Shown: one piece after another, positions 13,858-24,632 of the stretch
How the letters are laid out: the number at the start of each line of letters is the position of its first letter
How positions within the stretch are numbered: position 1 is the stretch's first letter
Origin: Nepenthes gracilis
Taxonomy: Eukaryota; Streptophyta; Magnoliopsida; Caryophyllales; Nepenthaceae
Assembly: GCA_033239525.1 (NCBI GenBank)
Contig: BSYO01000016.1
Coordinates: 2,046,001 to 2,110,000, forward strand
Direction of reading: 5' to 3'
Length of the DNA: 64,000 nucleotides
Made by a program: the position numbers and the translations under genes
Notes under the pieces: generated by a model
Told to the model about the DNA's origin: nothing
The model's database searches: none
The model's input: only the letters and a program-made list of their open reading frames with translations

Positions 13858-14226
13858 TCAAGTACATCCAGGACCGCCATTGAAGAAGCATAGCTCACTG
13901 GACAAAGTCTGATACGAGTAGTTGTAGCAATCCGGCGCCGGAGAATATCCGACAAGATCATTCTGCGTGGGCGACACTGCTTGCCCATTGGAGTTATAAT
14001 ACATAAAACCACGGACATGGCTCGCTTTCCGGTAACCTTCACCGGCAAGATGGCCGCTTCCCATCTGAGTCAATGTGTGAAAGCCGCCGCTTCCTGAAGA
14101 GTCGAAAATCTCTCCTCCCCGAGTTATGGTGTCGGCACCATCTCGTAACGCCACAAAAAGGGTTTCCGGCCAGTATCCCACCGCTGTTCCGCCTACATAC
14201 AGCCACCACGCATTTGTCCCGGCGTC
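13858..14226 (-). pseudogene. Neprosin-like pseudogene, copy 2 (terminal exon only)
   Basis: A 369-bp exon homologous to exon 7 of copies 1 and 3, encoding the C-terminal half of the neprosin domain. It runs from DAGTNAWWLYVGGTAVGYWPE through MGSGH and NDLVGYSPAPDCYNY to GGPGCT and a TGA. Its frame is fully open. The splice acceptor present in copies 1 and 3 (GTTAG before GAC) is GTTAT here. The frame therefore reads back into former intron 6 to an ATG at 14310, giving a 150-codon ORF whose first 28 residues are intronic. The conserved WGGE motif is RGGE (Trp to Arg next to the conserved Glu). Exons 1-6 are absent; element remnants begin at 14617. It is best called a fragment. Confidence 0.85.
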
Positions 14227-14616
14227 ATAACACATCCACATTGGCATCGTCACGTTAAGGATAAAATACGAAGCATTCAGTGAGTAAAACAGGGCAAGGG
14301 GGTTCTCCATCGCGATAAGCCCCGTCGCCGACGTTGGCCGTTGGTTGAATGATCCCAGATTTTAAATTTAAGAAAGTAAAAAAAAAAAAAAATTGTAGAC
14401 GGTTTTACTTTACATCTTTTTACGAAATGGTATCGTAATATCTCGACATTATATAAAAAAATCATTTTCAAATATTTTATATTTTTTAACTTAAAATTTC
14501 GGCCACTGAATCTCTCACTCCGACCCCCCTGCCCACCCTCGATAATGTAAAATAAAAATTATTTTCTTAATGAATTTAGATTTTTTTGATTAACACAACG
14601 TTATGTATACATTCAC
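14227..14616 (-). other. Remnant of neprosin intron 6 (copy 2)
   Basis: It is closely similar to 27460-27860 of copy 3, including the GATAATGTAAAATAAAAATTA string. It includes the intronic extension of the copy 2 ORF up to 14310. Homology stops at about 14616, where LTR sequence starts. Confidence 0.75.
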
Positions 14617-15086
14617 TGTAGGCTTCAGCACGCCGTCACGCCGAGTCGAGCCGAGCCGAGCGCCAAACCGAGCCAGCTTTTTCAAGTCGATTTTGAACCG
14701 TGTTTCAGCCGATTGGTTTCTTCCCTCTGTTTCAACTTCTCGACGCCTGATCTCCTTTTTACGTTCTATTCCATTAATTGTTGAAGCATTAATGGCCCAT
14801 TTAAGTGATGATAGGCTTCCTATTAACCCAGCTCATTAATCTCTAGGTTAATGAAAGTAACGCCCGATTAAGCGTTTTGATGATTTTATTTATTGCAAAT
14901 CAAGATTTCGACTTTGTTCGATACCCAATTTCAACCAATACACCATCTGAAAGAAAAGGCGAGATCAGAAGGCTCCAAAATTGGCCCAGAATCCAAAGTC
15001 AGAAAAAGCAGCGAATGACGGGAGGTATAAAACTCGATCATTTTATTCCACTTTCGTGGTTGTTTAAGCCACATTATATACTTACA
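14617..15086 (+). mobile_element. 5' LTR of a fragmentary LTR retrotransposon
   Basis: It begins TGTAGGCTTC exactly where homology to neprosin intron 6 ends, and finishes ...CTTACA. A primer-binding site follows immediately. No second LTR, gag or pol of this element was found, so the lineage cannot be fixed. Confidence 0.6.
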
Positions 15087-15088
15087 TT

Positions 15089-15099
15089 TGGTATCAGAG
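15089..15099 (+). promoter_or_regulatory. Primer-binding site (initiator tRNA-Met type)
   Basis: TGGTATCAGAG lies two bases after the CA end of the LTR. This matches the complement of the plant initiator methionine tRNA 3' end used as primer by many plant LTR elements. Confidence 0.75.
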
Positions 15100-15790
15100 A
15101 GAGACATCGCCTCTGCTTTTGCCGTTCTGCCAATTATTGGTTTTTGCCCATCACTTGAAATTCTTAAAGTTTTCATTTTTTTAAAGATTCGGTAAAAACA
15201 AGCGTCGAAAATTGTTGAAAAATTTAATTTTCGATATTTCCATATAATTTTCATCAATTTTGGTGTTCATATGGCGTTGTTTTAGTCGGGTCTGAAAAAC
15301 GGGTCGAATCAGGCGTTGTCGGGTTCGGACGAACCAGGCGAATTTAGAAGACGACCTGAATGGCGTTGTTTGACTGTTGCTACAGTAGATAACGAAATCG
15401 TTTTATCTTTGGTTTATAAACGATGTTGTTTTGCTACAGTGTATTTAATAAAAAAAATTATGCGGTTTTGGACTTGGGCCCTTTTCGTTCACGGCCCAAA
15501 TTCCTAATCCGCGTTTGCTTTTACTAGCGGCCTGCCTGCATGCACTGGTCCACGATTGCTCACGGCCCATTTTGCTGGGCCCACGTGAGCAAAAATCAGT
15601 GGAAAAGCATGCTGCGGCGTGGAGTCTCGATCCCGTGACCTGCGTGGAAATGAGGCACGACCGCTGCGCTGGGCGCGCGGTTGTTGCTTTATTGGGCATT
15701 TTAATTGGCTATATATAATATTTGGCGTATTTATATATATCCATGATTATATTTATTATATATAAAGATTAAAATATAATATTCATAATA

Positions 15791-15860
<70 letters not shown>

Positions 15861-16480
15861 ATGTCTACTGATTAAAATAATTTAATTAATTAAAAATTGG
15901 TAGGGCGTCCCTTAATTAATAAAATTATTTTTTATTATTATGTGTAGTATAAGGATATTAATTGTGGCTAATTATTTTTGATATAATAAAATTTATTCGA
16001 CAAAAAAATTTATTATATTAAATTAATTAATCAGGATAAAATGTCAAATTATTTTTCTTAATTTATCCACAGAGATTAAGAATTAAAATATAATTTAATA
16101 GTTTTATCATAAAATTGGATATGAATCTACTTGAATTAAAATTTAGCCCACAGGTAATTTTTTTATCAATTGATTTATGATATATGCTTTACATTGGTAA
16201 AATATAATTCTGTATTTTATTAGCCTCATTTATTAGTTGTTAAGTATGTATTTATTTTTATACAATTGTTCAATCTGTTAATCTTTTCGATATAAAATGT
16301 GAAAATTTTGAACTATAAGGTGTGGAAGGACAAAATTCTTCTTCACTTAGGGTGGATGGACATAGTTTATCTTTATACGAAAAGAGCGACATTTAACCAT
16401 CTGCTTTGCTAACTACCAAGATCCGGTGGATATAACTTTTTATGAATACAAAGCGTCTAATCGCTTTTGTTTGATATTCA
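15100..16480. mobile_element. Leader of the LTR fragment, then AT-rich sequence
   Basis: From 15100 to about 15720 the sequence is moderately GC-rich with no long frame. It is probably the untranslated leader and a broken gag start. From there to about 16480 it is AT-rich and unrecognised. The right boundary of the element is not visible. Confidence 0.4.
15794..15853. repeat. (AT)n microsatellite
   Basis: About 60 bp of perfect alternating A and T. Confidence 0.95.
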
Positions 16481-16489
16481 TAAAACTAA

Positions 16490-17215
16490 AATTTTCTTAA
16501 TATTTGTGATTACAAAGATAATAAATATATATGAGCTAAATGTATGTGAAATTTTTTCATCGTATGGACTCTTTTTCACGTACGTTCTTCGCACAATTTT
16601 AATATGAAGAATATATGCATATATATTAAATATATGCACACATATGAGCATTAAAGTTGTATGTCTAGTGGCTACTATCACATTTTTCAATGCAAATTAA
16701 GTACAATTTTGAATATTTTTCAAAAGAAAAATTAGAGAGCATGATAATATGCAAAGTAAACCTTTAACTGGATGAATATATTTTTATTAATGTAGAAGTT
16801 TTGTATTTTTTATAGGTATGGACTAATTTTCGGATACATAAACTCACTCACAAACATTATAATCCAGCATATCCGAGCAAGAAATAATAGCAGCCAAATT
16901 TATGATTTTGGATTAAAGAGTAATGTTTATGTCATCTTTAGAAAGCCTAACCATTATTCCACAACAAAATAATCAATTCAAATTAAATTGGTTTTGTTAC
17001 TTTCAAAGTTAATTGTTGATGTGAAAAATATCATATGTTGGATGGTATATCACTTTAAATGTCAACTTTGACCTCTTTTTTTGAAGAACAGAGAGATTAT
17101 TAATCTCTATATCTATAGAAAAAATATTGGAGAAATATATTATTTAATTATTTTTTAAATATATTTAAATTATATAATATTTATCTATTTATTTATTACT
17201 ATATGAAATTTTTAT
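16490..17215. repeat. Duplicated neprosin-associated block, member 2
   Basis: The counterpart of 11190-11850. It has an extra ~60 bp at about 16800-16870 that is absent from member 1. Homology ends at ATGAAATTTTTATG, a few bases before the LTR at 17225, so that element inserted at or near the edge of the copy 2 locus. Confidence 0.75.
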
Positions 17216-17224
17216 GCTAGAAAG

Positions 17225-17893
17225 TGATGTATCTTCAGATCCGGATTGTAGTACGGATAAGACAGCTAAGATTTATCCATCGGGTCTAAAAAGGGTTTGG
17301 TCTTCCGTATGCTTTTAATCTAAATATTGTGCAACACAACAAAATATGGTCAAAGAATTAGTAGGACTCACACTCGGTATATATTTTGACGTTCAAGTTA
17401 GAATCCTCCTTTAAAGAAAAAAAGGAGATGATGCAAGTGAAGATACTTGTTAAAATAATCTCATTTCTGGTTTATGCTTTTCTGAAACTGTTTTATTGAG
17501 AGAGAGTGTGTGTGCTTTTTAGCATATTAAAATTAGTCTTTAATTTGTTTGAGCATTGTCCTCCTTTTCCTATTGAAAAGGAGGGATTTTTATAAAAGTT
17601 AGGGGGTAATTGATTTTTCCTATCAATCGTCTAAGCAACCGTTGGATGGATAAAATTTTGCTCAATTTGCGGTTCCAACCTGCACCCGAGATCTTTGAGT
17701 CTAAATAAGAGAGGGAAACTGTTTGAGGCCATTGACATTAGTTCCGTTTTTCTTTATGGAACAAACCGCTCAGATTGGGCTGACGGGCACGTCCATTGGT
17801 TTCGGCCACATGGGCAGATTGGGCCTTCATATTTTATATGCCAAATTCTTGGGCGGACTCTTCCCCTTGGGCTATCAGTAATAATACTTATCA
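17225..17893 (-). mobile_element. LTR (3' LTR in element sense) of a Tat/Retand-like Gypsy element
   Basis: It begins TGATGTATCTTCAGATCC and ends ...CTTATCA. It is followed by CTAACCCCCTATG, the reverse complement of a polypurine tract. The same arrangement (ATCA then CTAGCCCCCC; AACA then TTAGCCCCC) occurs at 34384 and 39994. The 5 bp before it read GAAAG. The matching LTR on the right was not found. Confidence 0.65.
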
Positions 17894-18376
17894 CTAACCC
17901 CCTATGTCAAGAAGTTTAAAATTCAACCTCTTGGTGTAATATCCGAGGGCTGTCATTTGTTCGAACCTGTGCTCTTAGTCCGATGGACTTCATTGGCTGG
18001 CTGGACGAGAACTTTTAGTCCAAAGAGCTTTATCAGATAAGGGCAAATAATCTAACGGACTTTATCCGTGCCATCAGTAGTAACGTTAAATGCGAGCCTC
18101 TTCAAGTCTCGTACCATTCTTAGAAATACACCAGTTATTATTACCGATTTCGGACGATTTGACATGTTGTAGAGCCTATGGGGTGCCGACACGTATTACT
18201 GTTATGATGAGGTGCGCCTTTTTAAAATTTCATCTCATCGGTGTCGTTTCAATTCGCATGCCTCGGCTATAAGTAAGCCCAAATCTTCTGATTCCACATT
18301 TTTGAAACCCTTCATTTTTTGCCTCTTTTCCAAAATCCTTTCGCCACCTTCTTATTTCTGAAACCCTTCTCCTTCA

Positions 18377-20308
18377 ATGACTCCCGACATCAATGATATT
18401 CAGTCGGTCCTCCCCTCCAGCGATGTCAACTACGTTCGAGCTCAATATAAGATTCTAAGCTCATTGGTGTATTTTCTTTCCGAAGTTGGTGGTAGAGTCT
18501 CTTTTCCACCAAAGGGTTACATCACAGTTACAAGATCCATCTGAAAGGCGGTCTCCGTTTTCCTTTGGCAACGAGTTGTATAGAATAACGGTAGCACTCC
18601 ATATTTCGGTCGTCAGATTGCAACCTAACGCAATTTGGTATTTAGTTTCTTTGTATATTTTTACTCGTATTCACAACCTAGTATTGGACACCAAGGCTAT
18701 AAAAGTTATTCTTCATTTTTATCACGGAGTTGATTAGATTTAGGTATCTTCACGGCTTGATTTTGAGTTGAGTGGGGAAAACCCTAACTCAACGAAGAGA
18801 TGGAAGGCTTGGTTAGCGGTTCCCTCCGGATGGAAACTCTCCAACGAATGGGGTCGAGTCTCTTTATTTCTCAATACTGAAATAATGGAGTATGAGAAAG
18901 AGTTGGCCAAGGCATTGAAAAATATTTTCAAAGAAAATGCTAGCTCCTTCAACGAGAATAAGAAGAATCGATTGCTGCTAGCCGAATCTCTGGCTTAGGC
19001 TAAATGGAAGCTTGTACTAGAGGGGTTAGATGCTCCTCCAAACCGTTGGTTCACAAAAGAAAACACAAGAGGAAACAAAGGCCTCTTCAAATAAAAGAAT
19101 TGTCGGCCCAAAGCGTCCGAACACAAAGAGGCATCGGCCGGGTCCTCCTCTGAAGACGAAACCACTATCGATCAACTAATAAGAAGGAGAATGTCATCAG
19201 TGAGGGTGGACCTCGCTTCTTTATCCCCCCTGGCTCAAGCCTTTGGAGCCATTGGGTCAAATGAAAGCCATGAGCCTTTGAAGTCGACTACTAAGGTTGG
19301 AGCTGAAGATGTTCCAATCCCTACTCTAGCACTTGCTTCATTTGGGATGCTAGTCATTATGCCATTGCTATTTGAGGAGCCCCTTCCTGACATCCCTTCT
19401 AGCTTTGCTGAGAGTGCCTCCTAGATCAATGAGACTCAATCTGGGGGGGCCGAGGAGGTGCTTCTAATTGAGTTTTTGGTGGCTAGCATCCTTGAGGAGG
19501 TTGCCTTGGAGTTTCGTGCTGATGTTGTTAAGGTTCTTTCTCCCGAGCTCCTAGCACCCAAGGCCAAAGTCCAAGACGAGGCCAACTGACGAGTCGTGGC
19601 GGTAGACGTGCCTCTCTTGGAGGCCCCCACGTCTGAGGCTGAGCCGGAAGTAGCTCCAAAAGCAACAGTCAAAACATTTGGTTTCAACCCCCCAGCGCTT
19701 GAGGTTGAGGGGGTCATTTTTACCGGAGGAGTCAATGAGGCAGTTGAGGTGGCCGCTGTAGAGCCCTCGGAGCCTGATGTTTAGGAAACTTTGGTGGTTC
19801 CCATAAGTGATATTCTTTCAGGGAGCTCCTTTATCTCCAAGGTATTGGTTGAACCTTTCTTTAGTTCTTTTATTACTTTCTTCATAGCATTTAACTTGTT
19901 CTCTTCTTCGCAACTTCAAGAATCGGCCCATTGTCTTACCTCTGTTATTGACCGCCTGACTCATGATTATATTAAAAAAGAGAAGTTTTTGACTTCAGAG
20001 GAGCGTATTTTCGACTTGAACGCGAGTTATCTGAGATAAAGTAGAAGTCCGCCCTCCTTCGATACTAGAATTTCAAGCTAGAGAATGAGCTCCGAGCGTC
20101 TATTAGTTTGAATGATAGCAGGCGGGTCATGGAGTGCAGGTATTGGGACTATAATGGTCTCTACCGGCACATTTTCAAAATGGTGGCTCCTAGTATTTTA
20201 ATTTCCATACTTCACCCTAGGAAAGCCAGTGCACGTCATAACTCAAATGTATTGTATCATCCCAGAGACAATGTAAACTCTTGGGAGCATCTGTTGGAGA
20301 TTTTATAG
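18377..20308 (+). pseudogene. Antisense extra gene of the Gypsy element (putative gypsy-type transposon family), broken
   Basis: It lies opposite to the pol remnant of the same element. The N-terminal part (MTPDINDIQSVLP.. then HLKGGLRFP) matches the gene at 40558-42546, which I assign to the plant 'putative gypsy type transposon' family (PF04195-like). Then come an acidic/Pro-rich middle and a C-terminal segment with NDSRRVMECRYWDYNGLY. There are several frameshifts and stops. Comparison with the other copies indicates an intron at about 19842-19913 with a normal GT donor, but AA instead of AG at the aligned acceptor. Antisense genes of this kind are known from Tat/Retand retrotransposons; their role is unknown. 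The family call is from memory of its motifs. Confidence 0.65.
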
Positions 20309-21243
20309 CCCCGTCCTTCTCCAGAATAAATATTTGCATTTTATATTTTTTTTATCATACTTATTATTATAACATTTTTTTATAATAAAATAAAAATTTT
20401 ATCATTCCGTCAATGATTATTTCTTTCCCTTGGTTGTTTATACTTATATATATATATATATATATATAAGTTAGCCGGACATTATATATTTAAATGTTGG
20501 GCTCTTAAGATTACGTAAGTTGTCATCCACACATGGCTTCTATCCCTTAGACAAGTCAGAGGATATTAGAGCTCTTGTGTGTCTAACTTAAATTATTTTA
20601 ATCATTGTCAGTTGACAATACTATTTCAATGGTCTTTTCATTCGTTCTTTAAGGACACCCCATAAGTTTTTTTAATCTTCGGTCTCATTATGGTCGCTTG
20701 ATTCTGTGATCAAATTTTAACAATACGACCTCATTCGGACAGCTCGGTAATGTGACTAAATTTTGTTGACCACCAAGTGTGGCTCGAGAGGTAGGTGAAC
20801 GGATCTCACTTGACTTATCGGCAGCCGTGGTCATGCAATTTCATGAAATAACAAACAAGCATTTATATGAATAAATAATAAATAATTATTTTATTAATAA
20901 AATGTCATAAAGTTTACAAGCATTCAAAATGATATAAATTGATCTTATTTGGCCATAAGTACATTCATTGAAAGTATATTTTAAGGTGAGAAGTATTCCA
21001 AGTCTGAGGGGCTAGTTTGTCATTCTAAATACGTAATTTGTGCGCTCCATTTTGAAGAATAGTCAAAACCAAAAACGACCCTTTCCAATTAGGTGATAGT
21101 TTATTTTGGTTGGTATTCTTGCCAGTGACTTCAATGCTTCATAGCACTAAGTCTTCTATTTCAAATTGGCATGCTCTCACCCTTTTCTCGTACTACCCAG
21201 TAATCCTTTATTGAAAAGTTGTCGTCCGTAATCGTGTCAAGTC
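20309..21243. mobile_element. Non-coding interior of the Gypsy element
   Basis: It lies between the 3' ends of the two convergent genes. It contains a short (TA)n run at about 20447-20468 and AATAAA-like signals. It aligns with 54720-55640 in the second copy of this element, so it is element sequence and not host DNA. Confidence 0.6.
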
Positions 21244-21800
21244 TTAAGGTTTCTTTAAGTAGATTAAGATTCTCCTGAAATCTTTGTGAGTTGTTGAGTA
21301 GTCAAAACACCAAGTCGTAGACTGGGCAGTCCGACCTCTATTAGTATGTATGATAGCCTCGGTATCATAGTATAAGCTAAAGGGTGTCTCATGGGTAGGT
21401 TCTTTCGGTATCATCCTGTATGACCATAAGACAAATGATAACTTGTCCACCCATATGCCCCTAGCACAATTAAGGTTTGTCTTCAAACCGTATAATATTG
21501 TACGGTCAATAATCTCCACTTGTCCATTAGTTTGCGGGAACACAATGGATGTGTGAACCAACCTTATCCTCAAATTAACACAATACTTCGTGAAACGCTT
21601 GCCAGTGATTGGATCCTATTATCGATCACTATGACTTTAGGGATGCCAAATCTATACCCGATACTCTGTTGGAAGAACTCGGTCGTATTCTACTCAGTGA
21701 TCCGAGCCAGTGGAATGGCCTCGATCCATTTTGTGAAATAGTCAATTTTGTTGATTACGAATTTCCTCTACCTGGACACAATTGGAAGGGGCCCGAACAC
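21244..21800 (-). pseudogene. Ty3/Gypsy integrase remnant
   Basis: The minus strand, read from about 21800, shows a Gypsy integrase core in pieces. There is an 'IDYFTKWIEAIPLARIT' segment, 'FGIPKVIVIDN' (second catalytic Asp), then QTNGQVEIIDRTILYGLK, which contains the third catalytic Glu. The ending is RMIPKEPTHETPFSLYYDTEA, the typical Tat-lineage integrase C-terminus. The pieces are separated by stops and frameshifts. Reverse transcriptase and RNase H, expected upstream at higher coordinates, are absent: homology stops at about 21800. It is non-functional. Confidence 0.8.
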
Positions 21801-22574
21801 AACGGATGAGCAAAGTACCAACTCTCGCTCGGGAGGCAAATCTCGGAGACCTTCCATTGAGACGGGCCATAGCCGCAAGACCTATGAGTTTGTGCCAGAC
21901 TTGACACAGTAGTGACGACCCGGACTTGAGGTGGACTCACGGGCTCCTCCCCCAGTAGTCACCAACCATCTAGCATGGGCCACAGATGAAATGGTCGCCT
22001 GCTGTGATAGGAAGAAGAAGGGGCAACTTTCTCCCCTTCAGGTGCTGAACCACCACTCCCTTAAGTCGCCCTAACAAGGACTATACGACAATAGTTGGGA
22101 GAAGAGGATAATGACCAATTTGTACCCTGGCATCATTCGTTACAACATGAGGACGGTCTGAGTAAGAAAATCAAGGCAGACCTTAAATGCATTGTCGAAC
22201 CTCTCAGATTTTCCTCCGATCCCAGCCAATGGCAATGTAGGCACCATACCCACTTCGAACTCTCACACCGCTTTGCTAGTGAAAGAGTGTCTCAAGAAAT
22301 GAGGCGTAGGAAGCCCCTCCATTTATAACAGGAAAAGGAGGCTGACAAGCCATTAATGTGAAGATTGCATCAGTCGGCTCTATCCGTAGAAAATCAGCGG
22401 GTCCAGTGAATTGTCCCCAAATCTTTCCAAATAAAGCATCACATTCTTACTTTTTTGTACAAAAAAGTTGCAGAACGTCTAGGAAAGGAAAGTGTGCTCA
22501 GACTTACAAGTGGCATCCCATCAGCAAACATGTTGGGAGTTAACGAAGCTTAGCCTCCCGAGATGGGAGGCTAG
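21801..22574 (+). mobile_element. 3' interior of a second, plus-oriented LTR element (unclassified)
   Basis: It lies between the integrase break and the LTR at 22575. It has several short plus-strand frames (22095-22328, 22358-22543, 22492-22707) without a recognised domain. It ends in the purine tract GAGATGGGAGGCTAG, a good polypurine tract for the following LTR. Its 5' half is missing. Confidence 0.5.
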
Positions 22575-23497
22575 TGATGGGTTCGGTAACTTTATGGGCC
22601 GGCCTAGGATCCAGCTCACTAGAAAATGTGCTCAGGAAGTAGAAGCCCAGCGAGATTCCATGAAGGAAGAGATCAGGAGGGAACTGGCTTGCGGTATGTC
22701 TTCTTGAGCCCATGATCCAAGCGGTTAGCCAGTCGTTTCCGACGGATTGACCTGAGACTATCCAGTGGGAAATGGATAATTAGGGTTGAAACTCGTGGCG
22801 GTCCCCTCCAACTCAGTGGCCGATCTCTTGTATAGAGAAACGTGCGTAGGTAGGAGATGCTTACCGTAATTATTGCAATAGCTTGGCAAATATTCCCGAA
22901 ACGGTGACCACGATCACGCGATCATCCCCAAAATCACAATAATGGCTTAGCGAAGCTCCTCCAAAAGCACCTGCTATAACAGAAACCTCCAAAATCTTCT
23001 ATCTCTAAGCCCCACAATAGTGGCATACTCTTCGAAGCCAGTCCTCCATTTCTAAGCCGCTTCTTGGTCGGGTGCACTTTTTGGAACCCAATCTTCTATC
23101 TCTAAGCCACCTCTCTATCAGGTGCACTCATCGAAACTTAATCGTCTATCTCTAAGCCGCCCTTAAATCAAGCGTACCCATCGGAGCCCAATCCTCCATC
23201 CCTAAGCCACCCTTAATTTGTCGTACTCGTTGGAGCCAAATCATCTATTATACACATCCAAGTATCATTCATTTACTCATTCCATCTTTCTATCTATCAG
23301 AGAAAAATTTTATACTTGAGTGTTAGAGGGTTTACGGGGAGCGAGTTTCCGCCATTATCTGACCTTTTATTTATTAGTTATGGTGTGGAGAATTTAGGTT
23401 CAAAATAATGAGGATTGGATCCGCTTTAGCTCGATCATCTCAGAAAGATCGAGTTGCTCCATAACTCGTTAGGTAATCCGAATCTAGGGACGCATCA
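22575..23497 (+). mobile_element. 3' LTR of a plus-oriented element
   Basis: It begins TGATGGGTTCG directly after a polypurine tract and ends CTAGGGACGCATCA. That end is the reverse complement of the TGATGCGTC start of the LTRs at 9152 and 33383, so all belong to related LTR families. A 50-bp tandem repeat lies inside. No partner LTR was seen. Confidence 0.7.
22985..23245. repeat. About five 50-bp tandem repeats inside an LTR
   Basis: The unit is roughly 50 bp, marked by 'CCCAATC.TC.ATCTCTAAGCC' spaced evenly. Copies have diverged by substitutions and small indels. Confidence 0.75.
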
Positions 23498-24632
23498 AAA
23501 TATAATGAGAGTATATGAATATGAGGTATAAACATTTCATATACGAAATTATAACTTGTATAAGTATCTGAGATAATAAATACTCAAAGAAGTAAAGAAA
23601 GATCAATAATAAAGAAAAATGGTTTGAATATATTTATCTTAAACTTGAATATAGCAAAAAATCTTTGATTTCTCTTTAATTCCTCATTCTCCTTCCTTCT
23701 ATATCTTATTCTCTCTCTTATCTTCCTTTCTCCTCTCTCAAAACTCAGCTCAAAATAATTCAAAATTGGCCAAAAAAGTCTATTGACAGAAAATTAGCGG
23801 ACATATGCCTATCATGTGCAGATCATGTGCCAAGGCAAAAATCCATACCGTGCATGGGTGCCCCTTAAGCACACATCAAGTGTTAACATTCTGTTCCAAA
23901 TGCGCACGTACTTCAGTCGAGCGTACATTAGGTACAGATATTTTGTCTAAAATACTTATGAACATCCTAGAGGCATCATTCAAGTATGAACTTACTATCT
24001 AAAATATACATATACGTATATCAAGTGCCAGTCAAGTGTTGTTTGATCTAATATAACTCAATTAGAAAATTAATTTTGACCCGAAATTTTATTTGACTTT
24101 GATATTTTTATCACTTGATTTATCATTATTAAAAATTATCATTCAAAATCTATACCTTATAATTAATGTAATAAGAAAGGGTGAGTGGTCCAAAATATTA
24201 TACAAAAGACTTAGTAAAGTGAGATGGGGTTTATTTGCCTTTCTAAGAAGAATTTTCTTTCTCATGTGAAGACATCAAAGTTGAGAAATCATAGTTATTG
24301 CTTGGTGGGAAGGAAAAGAGGTGTCTCATTCTAGAGCAATCCTCTTTAACGAAGATAACTTTTTTAAAAAAAAAAAAACTTTTTATTCATATATATATAT
24401 ATATTTTTTGACAAAATACATTGCGCTATTCCTGTTAATTATACGTGCCAGCAAATTAATGTTCATTGATGTTTTAGTAAATTATAAATCTTTGGCATAT
24501 GATTGTAATTGGTAACAAACACAAATCTAGGAAGATTTTTGATTGAATTAATTTATTCAAGTCGGTTTAAACTTAGCTTAATGAGCATGATGAGTCAAAC
24601 TAGCCCATTTTGAGCATAGTTATAAATATTAT
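23498..24632. other. AT-rich intergenic stretch, nothing recognised
   Basis: No coding frame over 65 codons, no LTR terminus and no similarity to the neprosin copies was noticed. A poly-A tract lies at about 24365-24380. Confidence 0.4.
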
